DNA of 64,000 bases from DASZBX01 sp035943635 (GCA_035943635.1 DASZBX010000148.1:248001-312000); one strand, 5' to 3'; shown: positions 1 through 9,188, numbered from the stretch's first letter. Notes: generated from the sequence alone by a model not told the origin. Numbers and translations are program-made.

Positions 1-361
1 GCGGCACCGCGTATCCGGGGACGGACGGCCACCGGACCGTCAGCACCACGGACTCCTCCTCCGCGACCCACGAGTGATCGACCCGGCGGCCCCAGATCAC
101 ATAATCGCCCTGCTGCTCCAGCAGCACGCTGCGGCCCGGCAGCTCGACCCGGAAACGCCCGCTGATGAGCACCAGCAACGCGGTCCGCTCCTCGCCGCGT
201 ACCCACTGCTTCCGCTCGTCGCCGACCGGATGGACGCCCCACTTGATCTCGACGTCCTCGCTGTGGCGCGGATCGCCGGGATCCTTGAAGTGGCCGAGCA
301 ACCATCCTCGGTCCAGCGCCGCATCCTTGCCCGCATTACCCACGTACACGCCGTCGTTCAT
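1..361 (-). CDS. cupin-like small protein, 3' end outside window
   Basis: Open reading frame running off the left edge, with ATG at 359-361. About 120 residues are visible: an N-terminal stretch (MNDGVYVGNAG), then a beta-rich segment with RTALLVLISGRF and LLEQQGDYVIWG, the spacing expected of the second half of a small cupin barrel. Cupins bind a metal or small ligand. I see only one possible metal histidine (VDHSW), so activity is unclear. It lies 78 bases downstream of, and on the same strand as, the glycosyltransferase gene and may be read through from it. Family assignment is by fold-like pattern only. Confidence 0.6.
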   Translation of the reverse strand, partial: MNDGVYVGNAGKDAALDRGWLLGHFKDPGDPRHSEDVEIKWGVHPVGDERKQWVRGEERTALLVLISGRFRVELPGRSVLLEQQGDYVIWGRRVDHSWVAEEESVVLTVRWPSVPGYAVP

Positions 362-439
362 GCTTCAGGACGCTAGCAGCAGCGTGGGCGCCACTCTTCG
401 GAGTGACGGCCCACACAGGTATCGGCTGTACTCGCCTGG

Positions 440-2683
440 TCAGCCGGCCTTGGCCGTGCAGGCGTAGAGGCCGGAAGCGGACGAGGCCGTCGCGGAAGCC
501 GACGTCGACGTGGATCCGGACGTACCGCCGTACTCGCTCGCGGAGACCGCCGCGCAGTTCTTCTGCACCCAGGTGTCCACATCGGATCCGGTGCCCGCGC
601 CGCCGCCAGGACCCGCACCCATCCCGCCGCCGAGCTCCACGTACTTCAGCTCGCCCGCGGCGACCAGTTGCTCCAGCCTGGCGACGGTCATCGCCGGATC
701 GCTGCCGGTGAAACCGAACATCGAGATCACCGGCCGGCCCGTCTGCACGATCAGGTCCGCGGCCGCGCTCGAACCCGAGACCGCGATCAGCCACTTCGCG
801 CTGCCCTGGTTCTGCTCCAGGTAGGAGATCTCGGCCGAACTCAGATCGCCGCCCATACCGCCCGCGCCACCCGGACCGCCGCCCGCGCCGCCGAAGCCTG
901 TTCCGGAGTCGCCGCGCAGCTCGCCGCCGGTCGGGGGCGTCTGCCCCGACGAACCGCTCGGGCCGCTGAAGCCGCCGGCCCCGCCCGGCCCGCCACCGGT
1001 CTCGCCCGGACCGCCGCCGAACTGGCTGGTCGACCCACCCGGCAACCCACCGGCCTGGCCCGACTGCCCGGGCGGTCCGCCGAACCCGCCGGCACCACCC
1101 GGACCGCTTCGCCCGCCCGCGCCGCCGCCGCCCGGCCCGCCGCCCAGCGATCCGTTCGACGGCCCGGCCAGCGGATTGACCCCGCTGGTGGTCGACGACG
1201 CGGCCGCCGCGGCAAAGGCGGCCGGCCCGGCCAGCCCGACCACCAGCAGCGCCGCCAGCCCGATCGCGCCGAGCCGCGCCCGCTGCTCCGGCCGAACCTT
1301 CAGCAGCACCAGCGCACCGATCCCGATCACGGCCGCACCGATGATCAGCGGATCGAGCCAGGTGGCGTACGAATTCGTGGTCAGCAGATCCACGGACCAG
1401 TACGCCGTGACGGCGGCCGTGACCGGCAGGACCAACCACGCCCAGCCGCTCGTGCGCGCGGCCCGCCACACGACCACGCCGCCCCCGCCGACCAACGCGC
1501 CGATCGCCGGAGCCATCGCGGTCGAGTAGTACGGGTGGATGACGCCGTTCTGGTACGAGAACACGGCGAAGTGCACGCCGAGCCACAGACCCCACAACAG
1601 CAACGCCGCCCGCTCCGGATCGGTGCGCCTGGCTCGGCCACGCAGCACCAGCGCGGCGACGAACAGCAGACCGGCAGCCGGAAGCAGCCAGGAGATCTGA
1701 GTCCCGAGGACGTCGTTGAACATCCGGCCCAAGCCGCTGGACCCCGAGAACCCGCCGCCCGAGCCGGTGCCGTCACCGCCGGTCAGTCGGCCGAGACCGT
1801 TGTAACCGGTGGCCAGGCCCCATTCGGAGTCGTTCGTCGAACCGCCGACGTACGGCCGGTCGGCCGCCGGAATCGCATCGACGATCAGCATCCACCAGAA
1901 CGACGCCACCGCCAGCACCGCGGTGAACAAGGCCAGATGCCGGATCCGCTTCCAGAATCCGCCCTCGGCGGCATAGAGGTAGACCAAAGTCAGCGCGGGC
2001 AACACCATGTAGCCCGCCAGCGTCTTGGTGTTGAACGCGCAACCGATCATCATCGCAGCCCACAACAGATGCCGCAGCTTCTTCGTCCGCATCGACTCCA
2101 GGATGAACCACGCGCCCAGCGTCATCAGCAGCACCAGCACCGGATCCGGGTTGTTGTCCCGGTTGATCGCGACCGTGATCGGCGTGACCGCGCACACCGC
2201 GGCGGCGATCAGCCCGGCCGCCGGACCGAAGCTGCGGCGCACCGCGGAGTAGAGCACGCCGACGGCCGCCACCCCGCACAACGCGATCGGCAGCAACATC
2301 GCCGGCGAGGAGAAACCGAAGATCCGGCAGGAGATCTCCATCACCCACAGCGCGAAGGGAGGCTTGTCCACCGTGATGAAGTTGCCGGTGTCGAGCGAGC
2401 CGAAGAACATCGACGACCAGCTCTGCGTCCCGGACTTCACCGCCGCCGCGTAGAAGGTGTTCGCGTACCCGTTGCCGGACAGGTTCCAGCAGTAGAGCAC
2501 CGCCGCCAGGGCGAGAACGCCGAGCAGGCCCGGCCTCGCCCAGCGCGGATCAGAGGCCTTGCCCAGGTAGACGCGCTGCCACAAGGGCCGGACGACAGCT
2601 TGGTCGGTGGTCGTCGAGGCGAGCACGTGGATCGTGGTCATGGTGCTGCCGCCCGCAGGCGGTCCGGGCTGCTCGAAAGTCAT
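440..2683 (-). CDS. ArnT/YkcB-like membrane glycosyltransferase
   Basis: 747-residue polytopic membrane protein of the GT-C/PMT_2 (ArnT, YkcB) type. These enzymes use a polyprenyl-phosphate sugar and glycosylate a cell-envelope acceptor on the outer face of the membrane. The first loop has the family motif ITVDKPPFALWV, preceded by an acidic residue in GSLDTGNF, then about ten hydrophobic segments. Residues ~500-620 form a long Gly/Pro/Ser-rich linker, followed by a small extracytoplasmic domain (SSAEISYLEQNQG, WLIAVSGSSAAADLIVQTG) typical of YkcB homologues. ATG 2683 overlaps the stop of the upstream GT2-GtrA gene by 4 bases (ATGA), so the two are translationally coupled and probably work as donor maker and transferase. 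Acceptor unknown. Confidence 0.85.
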   Translation of the reverse strand: MTFEQPGPPAGGSTMTTIHVLASTTTDQAVVRPLWQRVYLGKASDPRWARPGLLGVLALAAVLYCWNLSGNGYANTFYAAAVKSGTQSWSSMFFGSLDTGNFITVDKPPFALWVMEISCRIFGFSSPAMLLPIALCGVAAVGVLYSAVRRSFGPAAGLIAAAVCAVTPITVAINRDNNPDPVLVLLMTLGAWFILESMRTKKLRHLLWAAMMIGCAFNTKTLAGYMVLPALTLVYLYAAEGGFWKRIRHLALFTAVLAVASFWWMLIVDAIPAADRPYVGGSTNDSEWGLATGYNGLGRLTGGDGTGSGGGFSGSSGLGRMFNDVLGTQISWLLPAAGLLFVAALVLRGRARRTDPERAALLLWGLWLGVHFAVFSYQNGVIHPYYSTAMAPAIGALVGGGGVVVWRAARTSGWAWLVLPVTAAVTAYWSVDLLTTNSYATWLDPLIIGAAVIGIGALVLLKVRPEQRARLGAIGLAALLVVGLAGPAAFAAAAASSTTSGVNPLAGPSNGSLGGGPGGGGAGGRSGPGGAGGFGGPPGQSGQAGGLPGGSTSQFGGGPGETGGGPGGAGGFSGPSGSSGQTPPTGGELRGDSGTGFGGAGGGPGGAGGMGGDLSSAEISYLEQNQGSAKWLIAVSGSSAAADLIVQTGRPVISMFGFTGSDPAMTVARLEQLVAAGELKYVELGGGMGAGPGGGAGTGSDVDTWVQKNCAAVSASEYGGTSGSTSTSASATASSASGLYACTAKAG

Positions 2684-3915
2684 CGCGAGGTCTCCGCAAC
2701 CGTGGGATTGCGCCGCGGATGGAACACCCAGTTGCGCAGCAGCAGGAACCGGATGATGGTCGCCGCGGCATTGGCCCCGACCAGGGTGAGCAACTCCGCG
2801 GTCCGGGACGGATGGCCAGACAGTATGTGCATGACCAACAGCGCGCCGTTGGTCAGGGCCAGGCCGATCAGGAACGCCGCACTGCCTTCGACCTGATGCC
2901 GCAGAGCGTTCGCCGCTCCGCGCACGCCGAACGTGAACCGGCGGTTCGCGGCCGTGTTCGCGATCGCGGTCACCCCGAGCGCCAGCGTGTTGGCCAGGTA
3001 GGCCGGCATTCCCGCCCGCAGGACGGCATAGAGCAGCAGGTAGGCCAGCGTCGACAGGACGCCGATGACGATGAAGCCCGGCAGCTGGCGGCGCATGCCC
3101 TGCGGCAGCTCGGCCGCGAGGGTCCGCGCCGGCACCGGCGCGCTGAACCCGCCGGACAGCGCCCGGCGGCCGACCCGCCACATGCCCTTGAGGTCCTCTT
3201 TGATCGTCTTGGCCAGGTCCACCCGGCTGTCCGGGTCGTCCACCCAGTCGACCGGGACCTCGTGGATCCGCAGCCCGCTGCGCTCGGCCAGCAACAACAG
3301 CTCGGTGTCGAAGAACCAGGCCTGGTCCTCGACCCGCGGCAGCAGCGCCTGGACCACCTCGGCCCGGCCGGCCTTGAACCCGCACTGCGCGTCGGAGAAC
3401 TTGGCCGCCATGGTCGAGCGCAGCAGCAGGTTGTAGGTGCGGGAGACGAACTCGCGCTTCGGACCGCGGGCCACCGCCGCGCCTCGGGCCAGCCGGGACC
3501 CGATCGCCAGGTCCGAGTGCCCCGACATCAGCGGCGCGATCAGCGGCAGGAACGCCTCCAACCCGGTGGACAGGTCCACGTCCATGTAGGCGACCACCTG
3601 CGCGTCGCTGGCCGCCCAGACCGCGCGCAGCGCCCGGCCCCGGCCCTTCTGGTCCAGCCGGACCACGCCGACCCGCGCGTACCGCTCGGCCAGGTCCAAC
3701 GCCGCCTGCCAGGTCAGGTCGGTGGAGGCGTTGTCCGCGATCGTGATCCGGAACGGGTAGGGCAGGTTGTCGGCCAGGTAGGCGTGCAGCCGGTGCACGC
3801 TGTCGGCCAGGACGCGCTGCTCGTTGTACACCGGGATGACGATCTCGACGAGTTCAGTGCGTCGCCGCGGCACGGCGCCGCCGCCGGGCGGAGACTCCTG
3901 AATCACTTGGCTCAT
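2680..3915 (-). CDS. GT2 glycosyltransferase fused to GtrA membrane domain
   Basis: 411 residues in two parts. Residues ~20-260 are a GT-A family 2 domain like dolichol/polyprenyl-phosphate sugar synthases: start ELVEIVIPVYNEQ, nucleotide-sugar site ADNASTD, metal motif AYMDVDLSTG, and acceptor-side QCGFKAGR. Residues ~270-400 are a GtrA domain with four membrane helices, ending FLLLRNWVFHP. The enzyme should charge polyprenyl phosphate with a sugar on the cytoplasmic side and the GtrA part may help flip it. It is first in a two-gene operon with the coupled YkcB-like transferase. The ATG at 3915 has a purine-rich stretch (GGAGCTTGGA) just upstream. Confidence 0.88.
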   Translation of the reverse strand: MSQVIQESPPGGGAVPRRRTELVEIVIPVYNEQRVLADSVHRLHAYLADNLPYPFRITIADNASTDLTWQAALDLAERYARVGVVRLDQKGRGRALRAVWAASDAQVVAYMDVDLSTGLEAFLPLIAPLMSGHSDLAIGSRLARGAAVARGPKREFVSRTYNLLLRSTMAAKFSDAQCGFKAGRAEVVQALLPRVEDQAWFFDTELLLLAERSGLRIHEVPVDWVDDPDSRVDLAKTIKEDLKGMWRVGRRALSGGFSAPVPARTLAAELPQGMRRQLPGFIVIGVLSTLAYLLLYAVLRAGMPAYLANTLALGVTAIANTAANRRFTFGVRGAANALRHQVEGSAAFLIGLALTNGALLVMHILSGHPSRTAELLTLVGANAAATIIRFLLLRNWVFHPRRNPTVAETSR

Positions 3916-4036
3916 GCGTCCAAGCTCCCGGACTCCGATTCGGGTGCTCTGAGTCCACGATGAGGAATGTATGAGAGTCCGTGGATCAATCCGCCGCGGT
4001 CATGGGATCACATGATCAGGCCAGATGATCAGCGGA

Positions 4037-4468
4037 TCAGCGAAGCTCGCGCCGGATCACCAGGCGCAGACCCGACCAGGTGGCGTCGACGGCACAGACC
4101 TTGTTGTCCACCAGGCCGGTCGGCAGCGCGATCTCGCGCACCACGTCGTCGGTCAGCTCGCTCGGCCGGCCCGAGGACTTCTTGGGCCAGGCGATCCACA
4201 ATCCGCAGGCCGGGTCCATCAGGGGACGGACCTCGCCGAGCAGACCGGTCAGCCCGGCCCGGGTGGAGGTGAAGAAGACCACGACGTCGAACGGCTCGGC
4301 ATCGGCCGGCGGCCTGCCGTCGGCGGCCCGGTGCACGGTCACGCCCCGCGGCAGCGGGCCGAGCGTCTCGTCGAACCCGTCCGGCGCCCCGAGCAGCGCG
4401 ACGACATGGTTCGCCTTGATCCCCAGCTTGCGGATCAGCGGAGTCGTGGGAGCGGCGGCGTCGGTCAC
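4037..4468 (-). CDS. DUF3052-like conserved protein
   Basis: 143 residues from a GTG at 4468. The recognisable core begins RKLGIKANHVVALLGAPDGF and continues with FDVVVFFTSTRAGL, CGLWIAWPKKSSGRPSELTDDVVRE and GLRLVIRRE, a small alpha/beta protein common in actinobacteria and annotated DUF3052; no reaction is known. An in-frame ATG at 4585 would add 39 residues of Pro/Arg-rich sequence that does not look like the family, so the GTG start is preferred. With that start the divergent amidase gene is 126 bases away and the two share a promoter region. Function not assigned. Confidence 0.75.
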   Translation of the reverse strand: MTDAAAPTTPLIRKLGIKANHVVALLGAPDGFDETLGPLPRGVTVHRAADGRPPADAEPFDVVVFFTSTRAGLTGLLGEVRPLMDPACGLWIAWPKKSSGRPSELTDDVVREIALPTGLVDNKVCAVDATWSGLRLVIRRELR

Positions 4469-4594
4469 CGGCCCAGCCTCGCCGAGCGCCGCGGGATCCG
4501 CAAGCCGCCGCCCATCAGGCCCAAGCGCGGCGGCGACCCTTGGCAACGGTCTGGGCACGGGCTTGAATGATGTGATGACGACCATCGAACGCGC

Positions 4595-5992
4595 ATGCGC
4601 ATGATCGGGCCCCGCGACGACCGGGCCGCGGTGGCCGGATCCACCGCCGCCGAGATCGCCGCGCTGGTGCGGGCCGGCCGGATCGAGCCGCGCGAGGTCG
4701 TCCGGCAGTACCTGGACCGGATCGCCGAACTCGATCCGGCCCTCGGCGCCTTCCGGGTGGTCCGCACCGAACAGGCCCTGGCCGAGGCCGACGCGGTCGG
4801 CGCCCGGACCGACCGGGCCGCGCTGCCGCTGGCCGGGGTGCCGGTCGCGATCAAGGACAACACCGAGGTGGCCGGGGAACAGACCCGCGAGGGCTCGGCC
4901 GCCACCGACCCGGCCGCCAATCCGGCCGACCACCCGGTGGTGGCCCGGCTGCGCGCGGCCGGAGCGGTCGTGGTCGGCCTGACCAACGTGCCCGAACTGT
5001 GCCTGGTGCCGATGTGCGACAGCGCCTACGGGACCGCCCGCAACCCGTGGAACCTGGGCCGCACCCCGGGCGGCTCCTCCGGCGGCAGCGCCGCGGCGGT
5101 CGCCGCCGGACTGGTGCCGCTGGCCCACGGCAACGACGGGCTCGGCTCGATCCGGATCCCCGCGGCCTGCTGCGGCCTGGTCGGGATCAAACCCGGCGCC
5201 GGACTGGTCCCGGTCACCCTGGACGGCGAACCGGCCTGGGACGGCCTGGTCGAGAACGGCCCGCTGGCCACCACCGTGCAGGACGCCGCGCTGGGCCTGG
5301 CCGCGATGGCCGACGACCCGGCACTGGCCGAGCTGTCCTCGCCGAGCGCGCAGACCGTGGGCGTCTCGGTCCGCCCGGCCCAGATCGGCCTGCCGATCGA
5401 CCCCCGGTTCATCGCGGCCACCCGCAGGATCTCGGCCGCGCTGGCCGACCTCGGCCACAAGGTCCAGCCGCACGCCGCCGGCTACCCGGCCTGGCTGGGC
5501 CCGGCCACCCTGAGCAGCTGGTACAGCTTCGCCCACGACGCCTCCGCCGACCTGGACCGGACCCGCCTGGACCTGCGGACCCGGCGGATGGCCGCCACCG
5601 GGCGGCTGCTCGACACGCTGCACGCGGACGGCGCGCGGTCCCGGGCCCGCTGGCGCGGCGGCGCGGCCGACCGGTTCTTCGGCCGGATCGACGTGCTGCT
5701 GCTGCCCGCGCTCTCCCAGGCCGCCCCGGCCGCCAAGCGCTGGGGTGAGAACGGCCTGCTGCGCAACAGCGCCGTGAGCATGCGCACCGCCTCGCTGTTC
5801 GGGGCCTGGAACATCGCCGGCTGGCCCGCGATGACCGTGCCCGCGGGCGTCGACGACCAGGGGATGCCGGTCGGCGTGCAACTGGTCGCCCGGCCCGGCG
5901 GCGAACGCCTGCTGCTCGGCCTGGCCGCCCAGCTCGAAACCGCGCAGCCCTGGCCCCGGCACGCCCCGAACTACCGCTTCGCCGACGAGTAG
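4595..5992 (+). CDS. amidase signature family hydrolase
   Basis: 465-residue amidase signature enzyme. The catalytic triad parts are visible: Lys in GVPVAIKDN (~residue 86), the cis-Ser in the glycine/serine loop GGSSGGSAA (~160) and the nucleophilic Ser in GSIRIPAACCG. It should hydrolyse a carboxylic amide to acid and ammonia; the substrate cannot be read from sequence. GatA, the other common family member, normally sits with gatB and gatC, which are absent here, and this protein is shorter at the C-terminus, so a stand-alone amidase is more likely. The loop before the nucleophile reads GNDGLGSIR instead of the usual GTDxGGSIR. A second ATG two codons downstream is an alternative start. Confidence 0.88.
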   Translation: MRMIGPRDDRAAVAGSTAAEIAALVRAGRIEPREVVRQYLDRIAELDPALGAFRVVRTEQALAEADAVGARTDRAALPLAGVPVAIKDNTEVAGEQTREGSAATDPAANPADHPVVARLRAAGAVVVGLTNVPELCLVPMCDSAYGTARNPWNLGRTPGGSSGGSAAAVAAGLVPLAHGNDGLGSIRIPAACCGLVGIKPGAGLVPVTLDGEPAWDGLVENGPLATTVQDAALGLAAMADDPALAELSSPSAQTVGVSVRPAQIGLPIDPRFIAATRRISAALADLGHKVQPHAAGYPAWLGPATLSSWYSFAHDASADLDRTRLDLRTRRMAATGRLLDTLHADGARSRARWRGGAADRFFGRIDVLLLPALSQAAPAAKRWGENGLLRNSAVSMRTASLFGAWNIAGWPAMTVPAGVDDQGMPVGVQLVARPGGERLLLGLAAQLETAQPWPRHAPNYRFADE

Positions 5993-6035
5993 ACGCCCCG
6001 CAGCTATCGGACACACGAGCGGAAAGACCATCAGA

Positions 6036-6048
6036 TATGGTCCTGCCA
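6036..6048 (+). promoter_or_regulatory. predicted leaderless promoter of the Nudix gene
   Basis: A -10-like hexamer TATGGT (6036-6041) ends six bases before the ATG at 6048, and no Shine-Dalgarno sequence lies between them. This spacing predicts transcription starting at or next to the start codon. No clear -35 was seen. Confidence 0.4.
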
Positions 6049-6542
6049 TGCGCGCACCCAGGCAGGCTGCCCGAATCGCCGTCCTCGACCCCGACGGCGC
6101 GATCTTCCTCCAGCTGCACGACGACGCCGAGATCGGCCTGCACTGGATGATGCCCGGCGGCGGCCTGGAAGCCGGCGAGGACGAGCTGACCGGCGCGCTG
6201 CGCGAAGCCGCCGAGGAGACCGGCTGGACCGACCTGCAGGTCGGCCCGCCGCTGTGGCGCTGGGAGCACGACTACACCCGGATGGGCGTGCCGACCCGGC
6301 AGAGCGAGGTGATCTTCCAGGGCGCCGGACCACGCCGGGAGCCGATCGGCGACCTGGCCGCATCGTACGCGCTCGACGGCATCCTGACCTGCCGCTGGTG
6401 GACCCCGGCCGAACTGGCCGCCTCCACCGACCTGTTCTGGCCGCCGCAACTGCCCGACCTGCTCGCCACGCTGCGCGCGGACGGGCCGCCGGCGAAACCG
6501 GTGGATCTGGGCTACGTGCCGAACGAGCCGCGGACCGACTGA
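6048..6542 (+). CDS. Nudix hydrolase
   Basis: 164 residues with a full Nudix box at ~40-62 (G-x5-E-x7-REAAEETGW), which binds metal and hydrolyses a nucleoside diphosphate linked to another group. N-terminal RIAVLDPDGAIFL and PGGGLEAGE are typical of MutT/ADP-ribose pyrophosphatase-like members. The downstream WWTPAEL segment is also usual for the family. The substrate cannot be inferred. It stands alone, downstream of the amidase and on the same strand, with its own predicted leaderless promoter. Confidence 0.9.
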   Translation: MRAPRQAARIAVLDPDGAIFLQLHDDAEIGLHWMMPGGGLEAGEDELTGALREAAEETGWTDLQVGPPLWRWEHDYTRMGVPTRQSEVIFQGAGPRREPIGDLAASYALDGILTCRWWTPAELAASTDLFWPPQLPDLLATLRADGPPAKPVDLGYVPNEPRTD

Positions 6543-6691
6543 CCGATCAGCCGATCAGCTGATCCGTCGGTAGGCCGGCCGGGTTGTCCACAGGCCCTAC
6601 CGATCTGCCCGCTTTTTGTCGGTGTGCCATGGTTGAGTGGACTCGGCCGGTCGGGACAGCCGCCGGCCGGATCGGACGAGAGGAACGAGCC

Positions 6692-7063
6692 ATGCTCGGC
6701 AGCACCAAGGCGTTCAGCGGGTTCTCCGTCGACGACGTGGAGAAGGCCCGGGAGTTCTACCAGGGCACACTGGGCCTGGACGTCTCCGTGGAATTCGGCA
6801 TAATGCACCTGCATCTGGCCGGCGGCACCGAGGTGATCGCCTACCCGAAGCCCGGGCACGTCCCGGCGAGCTTCACCATCCTGAACTTCCAGGTCGAGAA
6901 CATCGACGAGGCGGTGGCCGGGCTCGCCGAGCGCGGCGTGCACTTCGAACGCTACCCCGGGATGGACTTCGACGAGAAGGGGATCATGCGCGGGGGCGGC
7001 CCGTTCATCGCGTGGTTCACCGACCCGGCCGGCAACATCCTGTCCGTGCTCCAGGACCGCTGA
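6692..7063 (+). CDS. VOC superfamily (glyoxalase/dioxygenase-like) protein
   Basis: 123 residues; the start at ATG 6692 is set by the GAGAGGAACGAG ribosome site just upstream, and an earlier in-frame ATG at 6584 gives non-family sequence. The two beta-alpha-beta-beta-beta modules of the vicinal oxygen chelate fold are clear: FSVDDVEKAREFYQGTLGL, then FQVENIDEAVAGLAERGV, and the end FTDPAGNILSVLQD. Such proteins are glyoxalases, dioxygenases or antibiotic-binding proteins; members ending DPxGNxLSxLQ are mostly of unknown substrate. It precedes the sortase gene by 62 bases. Confidence 0.88.
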   Translation: MLGSTKAFSGFSVDDVEKAREFYQGTLGLDVSVEFGIMHLHLAGGTEVIAYPKPGHVPASFTILNFQVENIDEAVAGLAERGVHFERYPGMDFDEKGIMRGGGPFIAWFTDPAGNILSVLQDR

Positions 7064-7125
7064 GCCGGACGGCCCGTCTTCTCCTAGCTCATCCGCAGCA
7101 CCGCCGACCGAGGAGTGCGCCCATC

Positions 7126-7779
7126 ATGGAGTCCGCCGCGCCGGCGCGGGGCAACCGGGTGCTGATCTGGTGCGCGGTCGGGCTCGCCGTGTTCGCGCTG
7201 AGCAAGTTCGTGCACACCGAGGCCGCGGCCGGTGGACCGCCGCAGCCGGCCGCGCCGGGCGACGGCCCGCCGAAGACCTTCCCCACCACAGGCGCCGAAC
7301 TCGGCTTCGCCCTGCCCACACACGTCGACATCCCGAAGGTCGGCCTGCACGCCGACCTGCTCCAGGTCGGCCTCACCGAGGCCGGCGCGATCGACGTGCC
7401 GCCGCTGAACCAGGCGTTGGAGGCCGGCTGGTACGACAAGGGCGCGGCGCCCGGCCAGGTCGGCGCGGCCGTGCTCGACGGGCACGTGGACTCCGACGAG
7501 ATCCCGGCCCCGCACCAGGGCGCCTTCTACCAGCTCGGCCAGGTCGCCGTCGGCGACACCGTCGAGGTGACCAGGGCGGACCGCATGGTCGCGGTCTACC
7601 AGGTGGACCAGGTGCAGAGCGTGAGCAAGCAGCAGTTCCCGACCGACCGGGTCTACAGCCCGGTCTCCTTCGCGGCATTGCGCCTGATCACCTGCGGCGG
7701 CGACTTCGACTACAAGACCCACAGCTATCTCAACAACGTGATCGTGTACGCGCACCTGACCGGCAGCCACGCGGAGTAG
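7126..7779 (+). CDS. class F sortase
   Basis: 217 residues: short cytoplasmic N-terminus, one membrane anchor (VLIWCAVGLAVFALSKF), then an extracellular sortase barrel. Catalytic His is in AVLDGHVDS and Cys in LRLITCGGDFD, both as in actinobacterial class F sortases, which cleave a C-terminal sorting signal and attach the protein to peptidoglycan or another amine. The arginine usually found about nine residues after the Cys, just before SY, appears to be His here (YKTHSYLNN). That may be a real change or an alignment shift. A surface protein with a plausible sorting signal is encoded at 9520-10059. Confidence 0.85.
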   Translation: MESAAPARGNRVLIWCAVGLAVFALSKFVHTEAAAGGPPQPAAPGDGPPKTFPTTGAELGFALPTHVDIPKVGLHADLLQVGLTEAGAIDVPPLNQALEAGWYDKGAAPGQVGAAVLDGHVDSDEIPAPHQGAFYQLGQVAVGDTVEVTRADRMVAVYQVDQVQSVSKQQFPTDRVYSPVSFAALRLITCGGDFDYKTHSYLNNVIVYAHLTGSHAE

Positions 7780-7876
7780 GCCGCGCCACCGGAAAGGGCG
7801 AGTCCGTGCGCCCCCGGGACCCCAGGGGTACGGTGGGAAACGGCAAGGCATCCTTACCCAGGACAAGGAGCATTCC

Positions 7877-8431
7877 ATGAGCGCAAGCCAGATTCCCGGT
7901 TACATCAGCGGGACCTGGACGATCGACCCGGCCCACTCCGAGATCGGCTTCACCGTCCGGCACATGATGGTCAGCAAGGTCCGCGGCCAGTTCGGCACGT
8001 TCGAGGGCACCATCGTCACCGCCGAAGACCCGAAGGACTCCTCCGCCACGGCCGTGATCGACCTCGGGTCGATCACCACCAACAACGAGCAGCGCGACGG
8101 GCACCTGCGGTCGGCCGACTTCTTCGACTCCGACAGCAACCCGAAGATGACCTTCCAGTCCACCTCCGTGCGCGCCTCCGGCGACCACTTCGTCGCGGTC
8201 GGCGACCTGACCATCCGCGGGATCACCAAGTCGGTCGAGCTCCAGGTCGAGCTCAACGGCTTCAGCCCGGACCCCTACGGCGGCACCCGGGCCGGCCTGA
8301 CCGCGACCGGCCAGATCAACCGCAGCGACTACGGCGTGACCTGGAACGCGGCGATCGAGGGCGGCGGCGTGGTGGTCTCGGAGAAGGTACAGCTGGTACT
8401 GGAGATCGAGGCCGTGCTCGACAAGGCCTGA
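7877..8431 (+). CDS. YceI family lipocalin-like protein
   Basis: 184 residues with the YceI pattern: GTWTIDPAHSEIGFTVRHMMVSKVRGQF at the N-terminus, DGHLRSADFFD in the middle, LTIRGITKSVEL and the end. YceI proteins form a lipocalin-like barrel that binds a polyisoprenoid; most are periplasmic, but this one has no signal peptide, as in many actinobacterial copies. A ribosome site (ACAAGGAG) precedes the ATG. Its molecular role is not established. Confidence 0.9.
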   Translation: MSASQIPGYISGTWTIDPAHSEIGFTVRHMMVSKVRGQFGTFEGTIVTAEDPKDSSATAVIDLGSITTNNEQRDGHLRSADFFDSDSNPKMTFQSTSVRASGDHFVAVGDLTIRGITKSVELQVELNGFSPDPYGGTRAGLTATGQINRSDYGVTWNAAIEGGGVVVSEKVQLVLEIEAVLDKA

Positions 8432-8445
8432 TTCTCCCCCGCACG

Positions 8446-8474
8446 CGGCCTGGGCATGAACGGCGCCCAGGCCG
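8446..8474. terminator. bidirectional hairpin between yceI and the HAD gene
   Basis: Perfect 10-bp inverted repeat (CGGCCTGGGC / GCCCAGGCCG) with a 9-base loop, placed between two convergent genes. There is no T-run, as is common for actinobacterial terminators. Confidence 0.65.
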
Positions 8475-8489
8475 TCGTGCTGCCCGGGT

Positions 8490-9188
8490 TCAGACCGAGG
8501 CCAGGATGTGGTCGAGCGCCGCGGCGATCGAGCCGCAGACGTGGTCCGGCCGCGGCGCCGGGCACCCGGGCGCGTCGGCCGGGCACTTGGCGCCGGTGCC
8601 GCGCGGGACGTCCTGGTCCGAGAGCCAGATGGTGCGCACGCCCGCGCCGAGCCCGCCGCCGACGTCGGCGCGCAGGTTGTCCCCGACCATCCAGCCGTGC
8701 CGGCCGAGGCCGACGCCGAGCTGCCCGGCCGCGCTCTCGAAGATGGCCCGGTCCGGCTTGCGCACGCCCGCGGCCTCGGAGATGCAGACCGCGTCGACGT
8801 AGTCCGACAGCTGCACCTGCTCGATCTTCGCGGACTGCATCGCGACGCTGCCGTTCGTCACCACGGCCAGCTTCCACCCCGCCTCGCGCAGCGCGCCCAG
8901 GCGCTGCGCGGTGGCCGGTTCGAGCACGATCTCGTTCGGATAGTGCTGGAGCAGGTGCTCTTTCCACTCCATGGTGTGCTCGGGCCGACCGACGTGGTCG
9001 GCCGCCGCGGCGGCGAAGGTCTGCCAGGAGTCGTACAGATCCCGCTGCTCTATCAGCCACTGCGCAGTCTCCTGCGGCAGTTCGTAGTCCGTGCACAACC
9101 GGTGGGCCCACCTGCGCAGCGCCGCGACCGAATCGACCAGGGTGCCGTCGAGGTCGAGCATGGCGAAGCGTGTGGCGCCTTTGGTCAT
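8490..9188 (-). CDS. HAD superfamily hydrolase
   Basis: 232 residues from ATG 9188. HAD motif I is MLDLDGTLVDS (nucleophile Asp and general acid Asp), motif II Thr is in LAVVTNGS, motif III Lys is in GVRKPDRAIF, and motif IV acids are in WMVGDNLRADV. The helical cap lies between motifs I and II, so this is a subclass I phosphatase similar to YjjG or phosphoglycolate phosphatase. Substrate unknown. The C-terminus carries an extra Pro/Cys-containing loop (DAPGCPAPRPDH). Confidence 0.87.
   Translation of the reverse strand: MTKGATRFAMLDLDGTLVDSVAALRRWAHRLCTDYELPQETAQWLIEQRDLYDSWQTFAAAAADHVGRPEHTMEWKEHLLQHYPNEIVLEPATAQRLGALREAGWKLAVVTNGSVAMQSAKIEQVQLSDYVDAVCISEAAGVRKPDRAIFESAAGQLGVGLGRHGWMVGDNLRADVGGGLGAGVRTIWLSDQDVPRGTGAKCPADAPGCPAPRPDHVCGSIAAALDHILASV

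Noticed and set aside
840..1150. CRISPR-like or tandem repeat array
   Set aside because: The repeated CCGCC and GGCCCG strings encode the Gly/Pro-rich linker of the glycosyltransferase; no spacer structure.
668..2896. 742-codon plus-strand reading frame
   Set aside because: It is the antisense shadow of the YkcB-like glycosyltransferase; Arg/Gln/Pro-rich composition without domains, which is typical of GC-rich shadows.
4469..4585. Longer form of the DUF3052-like protein starting at ATG 4585
   Set aside because: The extra 39 residues are Pro/Arg-rich and not like the family N-terminus; the GTG at 4468 fits better, though it is not proven.
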